Assembly (NCBI GenBank): GCA_001642005.1
Contig: LWCA01000057.1
Location: forward strand, 1 to 64,000
Origin: Intoshia linei
Taxonomy: Eukaryota; Orthonectida; Rhopaluridae
Length of the DNA: 64,000 bases
Direction of reading: 5' to 3'
The notes under the pieces were generated by a model. The model had not been told where the DNA came from. It ran no database searches and worked only from the letters and a program-made list of their open reading frames with translations. A program made the translations under genes and the position numbers. Shown here one piece after another: positions 39,101 to 50,675 of this stretch. The first letter of the stretch is position 1. Each line of letters begins with the position of its first letter.

Positions 39101-39466
39101 TAATATCATCATCAATTGACAATATTATTCTTATCCATATTGTCGAGATATATTCATCAATATTGAATAGAATCTATCGGTCAACAGATTGTAAACTATA
39201 ATACACCATTTATCATTAATAATGATTCATTATTAATATAATCTCATGTGAAAAAAATAAATTAATTAATGTCACTAATTGAAAACCCGCCACAAAATTC
39301 TACTTATTGTCGAAATTTGACATCCTAGAGGAAATCACTGTATCCATAAAATTTAATCAACATTATTTAGTTATCCAATAATATATTTTTGGTTTTTGGA
39401 TGTACAATTTTGTTGGATGCCATCAAGAATAGTGAATATTGTCGATTAGAATGTTTGGATTTAGAA
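33174..39466 (+). CDS. LRRC74-like leucine-rich-repeat protein, 3' end unresolved
   Basis: Ribonuclease-inhibitor-type repeat protein of unknown role. Exons with agreeing phases: 33174-33231, 33272-33438, 33482-33589, 33630-33723, 33972-34021, 35846-35927, 36858-36943, 38057-38102, 38156-38304, 39371-39466. The start (QYLNKCNQVGCYTVGILYR) resembles the N-terminal helix region of LRRC74 proteins; repeats of 28-29 residues follow: NLAGNRFGDEG, YLNLENCQL, VLNISNNLFGVEG, KLNVSTSF, WIDLSSNTIGRIG, HLNLSNTRL. Exon ends often fall in corresponding repeat positions. A possible last exon begins at 41594 after tttcag, with stops at 41642 or 41668 depending on phase, but it does not resemble the family. 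Introns 1-4 are 40, 43, 40 and 248 nt; later ones reach 1.8 kb because of insertions. The start is 148 bp after the ACBD3-like stop. Confidence 0.8.
34250..35090. repeat. Dispersed repeat family copy in LRR gene intron
   Basis: Starts aatcctttacttatatatta, contains 'gtgacgacttcacggtc' near 34807 and 'ggtccgaaaatt', and ends with ggcagagctaggtgctgttt near 35050-35090. Non-coding; accounts for much of the 1.8-kb intron between the exons at 33972 and 35846. Confidence 0.6.
36960..37868. mobile_element. Non-autonomous ZBED-type hAT element, 909 bp
   Basis: Left end CAGTGTTTCTTAGCCGTGGG, right end AGACTGGGAAACACTG (reverse complement CAGTGTTTCCCAGTCT). Flanks atcttaac / atttaaac match at 6 of 8. 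A copy of the dispersed repeat family (about 37120-37600) is nested inside. It inserted only 16 bp after the splice donor at 36944 of the LRR gene. Confidence 0.75.
38480..38910. mobile_element. Truncated relative of the 9-bp-duplication TIR element
   Basis: Shares 'ggggccaaacgcatataatg', 'actgcatcaaaatcgacaat' and 'aacaacgttaagtccgataa' with the element at 10248, and ends like it near 'cctgcactcacctacattcg'. The left terminus is missing. Confidence 0.5.
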
Positions 39467-42400
39467 GTAATAATTTTTAATAGATTTGATATATTGTATA
39501 GTCATCAAATGATGACCCTTTTTGGAAAAACCTTTTGAAAATTTCGGTTTGATGTAATGTTTATTTTCTACAACAGACGTGCACAACGTGGAGTCGTACC
39601 GCCGCATGCGGCCGTGAGCAATACATCTGATCATGATGCAATGTATCATTTTACTTCAAATTAAAAAGTTAAAATGAGATTTTATTCAAGGTCTATTTAA
39701 AATATTTTAATCAAAAAGTTACATTCTTGACTTTGCCCCAGTTTCTCAAATGTTAGCGAAGGGCACACAAAATCAAGACAGTCACTGATATCTTTTTTAT
39801 GTCATTATTAATATTTACATATTTTTTTATGTCTTCCACTCTAATGTATCAACAAATCGGTTTTTAAAAGAACTCTTTTTTGTTGTCCAATTATTATTAA
39901 TTATTTTCCGAAAAATTAATGATTAATGTTTTTTCAAAAAAATATTAGTAAAAGGAAATTTTTCAAATTTTTTTTAAATTAGGTTTTTTCTTATGGAATC
40001 AGTCAGAAGAATTATTGGTCTAAAAATTTGGTAAAATGGGATTTTTCATAAAAATATTGGTAAAAGCGAATTTTTTTCGTTAAGGGTATGTAAAATGTGA
40101 TTTTTTTTTTTTTGGAATCAGATAGGGCAGTTTTTATTCTAAAACTGGTAAAAATGGATTTTTAAAAAAATATTGATAAAAATGGATTTCTTCCTTAAGG
40201 GTTGGTAAAATTTTGGTTTTTTCTCATAAGATTATATTAAATTGGATGATTTAATAAAATATGTTGAAAATTGTAGATTAACCTACATTCATCTAAATTT
40301 TCGTATTCACCCATTGGGGTGACTAGACTAGTTGGTGGAAAGTTTGTGCACCCATGTTCTAACAGAATCGATAATGTCACAAATTGTTCATAAAACAATT
40401 TGTTCTATTATAATGAATTGATGGGTCGTGGAAATATTTTAATTGAAATTTGTGTCACCAATGAAACTGGTTGGGAAGCACCAATCTCCATTTACATTAA
40501 AAAATGTTTCATATTTTGGGGTGGAGTTGGTCCTTGATACGGCACTGGGTTTAACCGACAGAGAAAAAAAAATATATTATGTATTATACAACATAACGAG
40601 GATCTAAATTCGTAGCTGGTTAGTATACAATTTTATGGTATCACGGTATGAAAGCGAATAACATGTAGTGAATGTTTAATTTATTAATGTTTAGTACACA
40701 TTATAGTACACATTTAGCGGTTTCACATCCAATGATTCATATTTGAATCATGCAAAAATTTTTACTAAAAATCAAAATTTACCAACCACAAAAATAAAAA
40801 TCCAGTTATACCAAGCCTAAAAGGAAAATTATGCTTTTATTAACTACATTTCACATTCTCGTTTCATTTTGGGTATTGAATTAGATTGCTTTATGCAAAC
40901 ATGACATTCGATTTAGTTTACAAAATTCTTCAAAATATTACAGATTTTCTTAATATTAGGATGACACATGTTACTCCTTTACGTGTATAGAATGTAATAT
41001 CAGCGTTTATTACCGTTTAATTAAAACATTAAGTCCTATAATTAAAAAAATACCAATTATTTATACAGTTTTTCGAGAGTCATATTATCGTAAATGGTAT
41101 TATAAAAAAATGAGTCCTTCAAGATAAAAAACGAAAATAACAATTTTTTAATAAATAATAAACGCATTTAAAACCTAGAATTTTAAAGAATATAAATTCT
41201 GGGACGCGTTTGTACATAATTATTATGTTGTAAATCTCAAAATCAGAAACTTACATCTTTATGGCCAAACCCCCAAATTACCCGATTTTTGGAAAAATGG
41301 AAAAAGTTGCAGCATTTTATAAAACATAATTTCTGCATATTTTTTAAATGAGTATTATTATAAATCACAGCCTAAAATACTAAAAAATCAATTAAAAAGT
41401 CAGAGCTAGCTGCTGTTTGTACGAATTACATAACAGTGAAGCTACAAATATATAGTATACTACAAAAATAACATTACATTAGTGTAAAATTTTCATAGTT
41501 CCAATAAATTTGTGAAATTTCCCAGGCTCCATTAATGGGGCCTAGTCACCGTTAGGAAACACTGTATTACACTTTTTAATTTTTGAATTTCAGTATTTAA
41601 CCTTCACATTGTATTTCACAAATATCGGGCTGCGAACAGTGTAGCCCAAGGTGCTCCAATTGCTCTGTAATACAAATATGTGTGTGTAAAATAGTATATT
41701 ATATTAATACTATAATAGAAATACATATACAGTATGTACTATGTATTATATTTGCGTATATAATTATAGTTTTGTGAATTATTTTTTTATATTGGTCAAA
41801 ATTCTGGAGGGCTGCAGCCGTATATGACGATGCGCCTCTGAATACTGTATTTTAACTGAATTTATAAGTGTGTTAAATGTATCAAATGTAACTAATATTG
41901 TATAAAATATTGTTTACAAATTTCGTCAATAACATTTTAATTGATATAATCACTGATTGACTTATAAAAAGTGTTAATACCATCAAAAAATGGTCACTTT
42001 TAGATAATGGAATGTAGATAATATATAAAAATATGTGTACTGTAAATAAAAGGAAAAATCCACTTTTATCAAATAAAAATGACACTCCTAGTATTTAATA
42101 AAATTGGATTTGCCCCACATTTTTTTTGATGGTATAATAATAAATTATTATTAATAATTATATAATTAGACCAGTCCTATTTCAGAAAAAGATTATAATT
42201 TGATAAAAAAAATGAAAATTGCAAATAAAAATTTAAAAATAAACCATGGCCGAAAATTTACGACCAGTTATTTTTAAATAAATGTGAAAACAAAGTCAAA
42301 AAAAAATGAACATTACTTACATGTGAAAACATTAAATGGAAATTTGTTAATGAGCTCATTGAGCATCCCAACAGTTATAACATCAATAAAAGTTAATTGT

Positions 42401-45090
42401 TTACATTCATTTACTCTGCAAGATATTTTTTCTATTTTTCTAAATGAAAAAATATCAATTTCAAATTAAAAATGATTGCGGGACATTTCAAATGTACAAA
42501 TTGATAATTGTAACTGATATAATGAAATTGAAAATTATGTAAATTGTAAAATATTAAATATAAAACACAAAATGTACATTGTACAGTTTAACAGAATTCA
42601 ATTTAATTTTAAATTGAATTAATTTAACATTAGTAAATAAATGTAGATTTGACTTTTTGAGAGCATCAAATAAAATGGAAATGAAATTAAAAGAAATTGA
42701 TTTTTAACGATACGTACGTAAGCGTACTTGACTTTGATAAACCAAGTTAAAATCTTAAAATTTTAAAATATATATTAAATAAATAAAATTGAAGCGGAAA
42801 TATTTATAAATTATGATTGAGTAAGTAACAACTCTGCTTCATAATTATTAACATGTAAAGTCAATTAAATTTTAACACCATTACCAATTATCTAAATGAT
42901 TCTTGATTATACATGAAACAATTAATCAATGTTAAAATTGTAAATATTAAAAGTTTTAACCGTTAATTAATTACATTACAATAATTGTATCATAATTTAA
43001 AATGAAATGGAGTTTTCAGACTCAATGTTAAATGTCTCTGAGGACCAATCCAATTGAAATAATGGAGTATTCGGAGAACAGAGTAAACAAAGCGTGTCGC
43101 CATTGTATAATGAAATTAGAAGCACTTGAAATTTGTTGAAAAAATGCGAGTGACCAGTAAAAGAATAAAAAGTGTTCACCTGCTGGGACATGAAAATGAC
43201 GAGAAAATTGCATTCATTTTTCGTTTCAATTTTATTTACGCTAATGTGTTGATAATTAGTAAAATCTTTTAAATGTGTCATCGGTGTTAATGTAAAAATG
43301 TGTAGTAGTTATCAAGTGGACTCGAAATCTCAAGTATTCGCTGACTGGTCTCAAGTACTTTGTAGTAACGTACATGTCTACAAGCCTAGTTATGCATTAT
43401 TTCGCATTTGATAAGGTCGATATTTTTTATATTTTTTACAAAATCTATTTTAATTAATTTTGTTATTCATTGTTTTGATTTTGTGACACTCGCAATTTAA
43501 TAACACTCGAGTAGTTAACGACTTGATGTCAATACATTTATACTTGGAATATTTCCAGAATAACAAGCTTTCTTTTTGCTTCACACTAAACGGTTAATTG
43601 AGTCAGTATAGTTCAAACAAACAATTTGTCATTATTCCTATACAGCTTGTAATGATTTAACTTTTAAATCAGTTACTTATATTCAACAGTTATCTTGTTT
43701 GTCTAATTTAACGTATAATTTAATATTGTACCAATCACAATAGTTTTATCGCAATTATGTTTAATGTTTAACAAGATCAAAGCATATTTTATAAAATTTA
43801 GATCATATAGTAAACAATTTTTTCACTTTTAATTTTATCATCACAGCTCATTATAATAAATTATAGTAGATTTAACCCAAACCGCTATAATTGCATTTTA
43901 TACATGTATAAACAACACTATTAATAGTAATACTATAATAGAGTATGATAGTTGAATTTTTTTTATTTTAAGCATGTTATGTGAAACCAGACGGATTTAT
44001 CACTTTATGTTTGTAAATAAAACGTAATGATCAATTAAATAGCTCATTAAAGATTTCGAGTACTCTTACACAATATTCATTATTATAATTACTAACGGTC
44101 AGTTAATAATAAATAAACGGTTAATACAATTTTTTACTCAATTTAAATGTAAATTTAATTTAAATTTTGCTATTTTTAATTTATTACGGGAAAATCGTCT
44201 TTTAAAGTTCATTGTTCATTCGTTGTTGTAAATTTCATTTTTATCGACAAAAAATAGATTCATTTAATTGATCGAGTCAGGCAGGATTAGACCAAAGCTT
44301 ATGAATCTCTAGTGTCTTTTGTATTAATATATATTTCCCACAGGAGGTACGCTTCACAATCAAAAGAACTGTTAATTTAAATAGTTTCACACTCGTATAA
44401 TGTTATTGGTATTAAGCTAATCTTATACAGAATACTACATTTGAATTTAAAGTTTATGTAATACTGCATTTTTTAAACCAAAGCAAAGTAATATTCTTGT
44501 AAAATTTCCAAAAAAATGTAATGATTAAATAATGTATTCTTGATTGAAAGCGGAGGTAGAAATTTCATTGATTAACAAAGATAATAAAAAAATTTATGCA
44601 AAGGAAAATAGCAAATGTTAAATGAATAACTAATTACAGAATAAAAATACAACTATATATGTATCTTGACTATTGTTAAAAAATACAATGATAGGTTAGT
44701 GAATTTAATAAAACATATTCAAAGACATTCATATTATCATATTGATGAATATATTATGAATCCGCCTACTTTTTTTTATCAGCTAACCTTATTATTGTTT
44801 TATAAACACATATATAATAAGACACTTACTTATAATTTTAATTAAAAATAAAGCCGAAACAAAAAAAAATATATCTCAAAAAAATTTGACATCAATAATA
44901 CGTTCATTATTAATTTTATATGTTAAAACTGTTATTTAAATCTAAAAAAAATGAAAATAAAAAATATTCATCATTATAGTGGTAATACAGTCAGGGCCGT
45001 GGAACGTCTACAATGGGCACGGACTAGATGAAAATTGTAGGTCCTTAATAGGGACTCTCTATACAACATTTAAAAATTGATTCATCAACC

Positions 45091-46058
45091 CGGTGTTTCC
45101 CAACATTTTTTATGCTAGACCCCACTAAAAAAAAAAATTCCCTAACGGCCAAATTATTGGGCTAATACAGAATTCACTCACAAAAATTTATTATTAATTC
45201 AATGATTACTTTTTATTAAGTTTGTAGAAACAATCATTTTCTAATAAATTAGAAATGGAAAGCTATTACTTTGTGTATAGTCGAAATTCGAAATTCTATT
45301 TTTTGTTAGTACAGTTGTACAAACAGTTTTGTAAGTTTAAAACAACAATAAATCCGCATTCTACTAAATAAGAGGATAGAAATGGCAACAAAGCCATCCT
45401 AGCAAAATTAGTTGCATTTAGATTATTTTTTAAATCTTCTTCGTTAAGCCACATCATATTCTTTAATGCTAAATACAGTTTGTAAAGATTTGTCATGCAT
45501 TAATATAGACAATTCTTCTTAATATTTACATTTAATAAGTCCACCAGAAAATGTTGTGTCAACCACAATGGAAACTCCATAAGTTTGATATCTTCGAAAC
45601 GTATATTTAAATTATTTTAAAATGATTTAATATTGTGTTTTTTTCTAATTCTGTAAAAAGGATTTATTTAACCATAAGAAATGACTATAATTATTGGATG
45701 AAATATTTTCTATATAAACATCTAATAATAAATTAATCTAAAGCAGAGGTGTCAGACTCAATTTGATGGCAGGCAAAATGTGACAAAAAAATATTTTTAC
45801 TCAAATCTTTATTAAACTAACAGTTTTAATAAATTAATAAAATAAAATAAGAAACAATAATGGAATAAGTGCATAATGAATACTAAAATTGTAATCATGA
45901 AAAATATGGGTAAAAAATTTTGCTATAAAGCGGGCCGCATAATTGACAACCTGATCTAAAGGTTTCATAAACCTATAAATTCGTAATATTTCCCAGGGTC
46001 CACCAAAGATTTCTTCATACCGACCAGTGGGGCTTGGCCCTACGGTTGGGAAACACTG
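45091..46058 (-). mobile_element. Decayed ZBED-type hAT element
   Basis: Left end cggtgtttcccaacattttt, right end reverse complement CAGTGTTTCCCAACCGTAGG. On the minus strand around 45360-45440 it encodes LLPFLSSYLVECGF, the hAT C-terminal motif also seen as FPSSYLAECGFSAV in the element at 58470. No target duplication remains. A second type of hAT end (cagaggtgtcagactcaatt) lies at 45745 inside it. Confidence 0.65.
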
Positions 46059-46559
46059 TTTAGATCTAAACATTGTTTAATCCGGCAGTTGCCAAATTTT
46101 TTTTCAGTGTTTCCCTGCTGGAATAAAAATATTAGCTCAACTATACGAACTATTTCCTTCTAACATTAACTATTATCAGGGGCGGATCTAAGAGGTTAGT
46201 TAATGGGTGCGAGCGAAGCGAGAAATATATTTTAGGGCGTCTCTTTTAATATCAAGGGGTCTAGTTTGATTTTAAAGTGTCTCTTTGAATTTCATTTAAA
46301 AGTTGTTATACAATAGTTTCCAAATTTGTATTTTTTCGCAAAAATAAAAAAAAATGATCAGCACAAAAAAAGAGAAATTATTTTTGTTCATTAAATAAAA
46401 TATTATTAATTAAATCAATTAGTTCCAGTCTTCTTGATTGAACTATTGCAAATTCATTAACCAAACTTTCAATATCAAAATTATAGTCATAGTGGCAAAT
46501 TATGAGGGCCAGTCCACATAACAAAATGCCTCAAGTCATATGATTAATTGGTCATGTAA

Positions 46560-47110
46560 TCAGAGCCGTCTTAAGCCACTTCGGGCCCTGGGCTTAGCAA
46601 AGGCCGAGGTCTTTAAAATTTCGAGTGAAGCGATAAAAAAAATTAGGTCCCCTGTTTATAAGACAGGGCATACTGTTGATTGGAGACTTAGAGTTTTATT
46701 CCATTGAATGTTAATATAAGCATTAAAATATATTATGTAGGTTTCTAGTAATTTTTATTTATTTTACAAAAACCTACTTACATTAATTAATGAATAGAGT
46801 TTACTTTTTCATTTGAAAATATGCACCATGCAGTCACAAAAAATTCTTGACAATTCTTCACAAATGTTGTTTTTTCATTTTTTTCTGAGAGAAATCAGAT
46901 ATGATATTATCAAAACTGATATCATTCTCAATTGACATTAAGGAGAGCGCATTCAAACGAGGTTGAGCTAAGCAATTTCGACGTTCATTCTTAATTATTT
47001 TTAGTTTAGAAAAAGTTCAAACTTCAATAAACTTCAAAACTTATAAACTGATTCTTAAGATATAAATGTTAAGTATTTTTTAATAAATTCGGGCCTCTTT
47101 TTAAAATCTA
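46560..47110 (-). mobile_element. ZMYM-type hAT remnant, opposite orientation to the 20.3-kb copy
   Basis: Starts cagagccgtcttaagccact. The minus strand near 46880-47010 encodes LAQPRLNALSLMSIENDI, the same dimerisation segment as at 21430-21490 on the plus strand; nucleotide identity over about 270 bp is high by eye. Ends are approximate. Confidence 0.6.
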
Positions 47111-49108
47111 TGCCTATCTGGGCTGTTCGTTTTTTATTAAAAATACCCTATACCACGCTGAAAAGGGTACTTAGAATCCACTAGAAAATATATGTTTAGA
47201 AAAAAATACCGTTAAATATTTAGCCTTGTTGTTTTTTAAGGTTTTTGCGCCCAAATTTCTATATTTCTTAATTAACATCAAAATTAATTTTTTTTAATTG
47301 GTTATGGTTAATATATGACACACTAACACATATACCAAATTTAGAGTAAAAAATTTAATATTTAACCTCAAAAGGCGTTTTTTCGATAAAAAGGGTTTTT
47401 TGTAATATTGGTCAAATTTAAAAATTCCAAAATGTATAATAACCAAACATTTATTTTAACTATATAAATCTGAGTTTGCCATTTTAAAATTCAGTTACTT
47501 ACGTATTAAATACATTTCTAATTCACTAATTCATTTCACAGATTCACTAAAATGGACTGTCCCCATAAAATGAAAATAAATCAAGTTATTAAAATGTATG
47601 AGTTATATTTATTAACGCTGAATTTATTTTTTTAGATAGTGTTCCATATTTATCTTTTTCAGTCTTTATTCAGTTTTTTTACTGTTCGATAGAAATTTCC
47701 ACAAAAAATTGTTTTACAATTATTTAAAAATGCAGAATACAATAGAAAAATATATTTATGAAAGAATTCAACGTAGCTTGCTCCTGCTATGTTCTAAAGT
47801 TTTGTTAAAATAACATTTTTTATTATAGAAAAATGAAATATATTAAATTTGAATACACAATTTATATTATTATTAATTTTTTATTTTAATGAACCAAGTA
47901 TAGTGCATATAATTTCTACTTCACATTCAATCCATTTCAGTAATAAATTTTGAATTTTAACTAAAATTTATATACACAACAAATGTCAATCTGGTTAGAG
48001 TAACTTTTGCTATTTCCCCCACTAATTGAAGCCATTCAATAATCTAGACTCTAGAATCTAGAATTCTAATATGGTTGACAAATTATATATTTTAGGTAAT
48101 AAAAATACGCTTTTTAATATGAACTCATTAATAAACTCACTAAACGAGATTTTTTTACAAATTAAACCGATTGTGAAAATTAAATAAATCGCAATTACAT
48201 GTCGAATGTTAAATATTGATTATTTGAATATACTAAAATTGAAAGTTGGTTATGTTATACGCTTATATTTTGTCAAGTGGATTTTAGAAATATTATTAAA
48301 GATTTCCGGTAAATTTTATCTAATTTATAAAAACAAAATGATTAGAAAATGATTAAATTAAAAATTATACTTACATGGCAAATTAACCGTAAAATGAGAA
48401 AATGAAACTTTACAAATGACATTAATAATTGAGAAAAATACATACAAGTAAATAAAATTGTAAAACTGTAAAACTGAACAAATGATTCAATACATTAAAA
48501 CTTAAAAACCAACTAAATTGTACATTGAACATTGTACAATGTACTGTAATTTAAAAAAGTTACCTACAAGACTTGTGATTATTAACATGTATATCATATT
48601 AACATGTTGATTTTTTGAAAATCTAATGGATATGATTGTACTCTAGGTCAAAAAGGTTTAAAGATAAAACCAAATTTTCACAAATTGAATTAAAATTTAA
48701 ACTGCATTGTTGGAAATTTAGTACAATTTGTACAAATTTGTAAAGGCCAGTATATTAAACCAAATAGGCGTGTCTAATAAAAGTATACAATTTTGTTGCG
48801 TGCAAGTTGCATGATGATTGGCCTCATAAACAACAAACAGATTATTATCCGCTACTATAGTGTACATTGTTGAATAGACACTCAAAAGTCCTCCAATGTG
48901 CTCTAAAGCGCAGCCAAGTACATTTTATTTAAATACTCATTCCAATACTTTACATTTTGTCATTTATGTGTAAATCTTAAAATTACACTTTAAATGCTCT
49001 TAAATCACACTTTCAAACTCTGAATTCCCTAGTTTATTAATCTACCTCTTTAAACTTGCAATAAACTCAAGTAACATTATTGTAACATTTAAATCTCGAT
49101 ATTGAACC

Positions 49109-50675
49109 ATGTGGTTGCCAAATACGACCAATTCTGAAACGGGTAAGTACTCTTGTATTTTACAAATATAATACATCTTACAATTTATTAATCTACATTA
49201 GATTATATATTATAAATTAAATTTAAATTACACATCAGTTAATAACCTTAATATCATGTATAGTTTATAATTTTCAATTTAGATTTTGATAGTCGAAATT
49301 TGTACTCGAGAAGTAGTAGAGATAAGAACAAGGAAAAAGAACTTGCACCTTGTTCAGCCCAAAATCGTAGTTTGCAGCGATATAATAATTCATATCGAGA
49401 ATCACCACATCGACGTGAGAATCTCGTTGGGTATCCGACAAGAAACAAGAATCTAAAGGAAAATTTCCAATCAAGACATTTGGAAGAAATGGAAGCTCAA
49501 TTTCATGAAAATAACGGTCATAATATAAACAATATACCTTACAATTTCGTATACCCTCCGCCAATAAGTGATTTTAACACAATGATGCCTCCACATTCAA
49601 TTATACCAACTATGCATCACCAATTACCAGTTCCTCCAATGCATCCAGTCAATTTAGCACCCCAGTTTCATAAAGCTTACATGGAGGCACATAACCAACT
49701 TAAAAATTCTCAAACAGACACCATCTATAATAATGCAAATCGAAAATCATACATTCCTATCAGTGAATCGCTAAAAGAAAATTTACATAAAAGTTACTTA
49801 AATTATATGAACAGGGACAGGTTATGTAAGTTTTACCATGAATCATGTAAACTTATTTTTAATCGGTTCAATTCATTTCGTTATTCGTCAATTATAATTG
49901 TAGCTTAATGATTAAGCAAAATCAAAAATTTTAATTGAAAATAACTCAATGAACACTTGTTATTTATTAATTTTTTATATTAGTATTCAATTCTAATTGC
50001 AACCTGGCATCATCCTCCGAAATAACCAACACTCTAAATGGATCAAATTTCCCATATGCACACAATGGCCAATCCAATGCTTCAATATACGGAAATGGAA
50101 GATTCCAACATGATTTAATGGCAAATGGAGCTATGGACCCCTTTTTGACGCCTCACGGTTTATTTCCATTTTCTCTGTCTCAAAGAAGGAAGCGTCGAAT
50201 TCTTTTTTCTCAAGCTCAAGTGTACGAACTTGAAAGAAGATTTAAGATGCAAAAGTACCTTTCTGGACCTGAAAGAGAACATTTATCTCGAATGATTAAT
50301 CTCACACCAAATCAAGTCAAAATTTGGTTCCAAGTAATACAAATAATGTATTTAAAATAATATTTAAACCCTTAAAATTTACTCATTAGTGACTGTGATT
50401 ACAGACTATAGTCTGTCCAATTTAGTTATAATTTACCATTATTTTTCAAGTGCGAATTCAACATTACAAGTACAGTAAGTGTACTAACAACCAAGTGAGC
50501 GTAAACAAAATGTTTAATATGTTAATTTTTTCATAATGTAATTATTTAGAATCATCGATACAAGCACAAAAGACAAAAAAAAGACGATGAAAAGACTAGA
50601 AAACCGCACAAGAACCAAGTCCAACCCAACCAACCCAAGAAAGAAGTTTATCCAAGCATAAAGATTGAAAAATAA
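49109..50675 (+). CDS. NKX2-1: NK2.1-type homeobox transcription factor
   Basis: DNA-binding regulator; in other animals NK2.1 genes pattern anterior neural and pharyngeal/endodermal tissue. Exons 49109-49142, 49283-49825, 49984-50333, 50550-50675; 350 residues with agreeing phases. Homeodomain at about 260-319: [50 protein letters not shown]. Tyr at homeodomain position 54 (NHRYK) is the NK2-class hallmark, and [14 protein letters not shown] favours NK2.1 over NK2.2. An intron splits the recognition helix after WFQ. The N-terminus is Pro/His/Met/Asn-rich; no TN (tinman) motif was seen, and only about 30 lysine-rich residues follow the homeodomain, so the usual NK2-specific domain is absent. 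Start is the first ATG, with a strong donor (gtaagt) after 34 nt. Confidence 0.9.

Larger units (their letters stand above)
39467..49108. other. Gene-poor stretch with scattered repeats
   Basis: No confident gene. Contents: low-complexity 'tggtaaaa...ggattttt' repeats at about 39840-40280; a dispersed-family copy at about 41040-41440; an end of a ZBED-type hAT (gttaggaaacactg) near 41560; unassigned, comparatively repeat-poor sequence at 41.7-44.9 kb; hAT remnants at 45091-46058 and 46560-47110; unassigned sequence from 47.1 kb to the homeobox gene. A possible last LRR exon starts at 41594. A 94-codon ATG frame on the minus strand (43281-42997) matches nothing recognised. Confidence 0.5.

Noticed and set aside
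41594-41670. Last exon of the LRR gene
   Set aside because: Acceptor tttcag is good, but neither phase gives a leucine-rich-repeat sequence and the join to 39466 is uncertain, so it was not included in the model.
42997-43281. 94-codon ATG frame on the minus strand
   Set aside because: No recognisable domain, no supporting neighbouring exons, and frames of this length occur by chance in the window. It could be a lineage-specific exon but cannot be supported.
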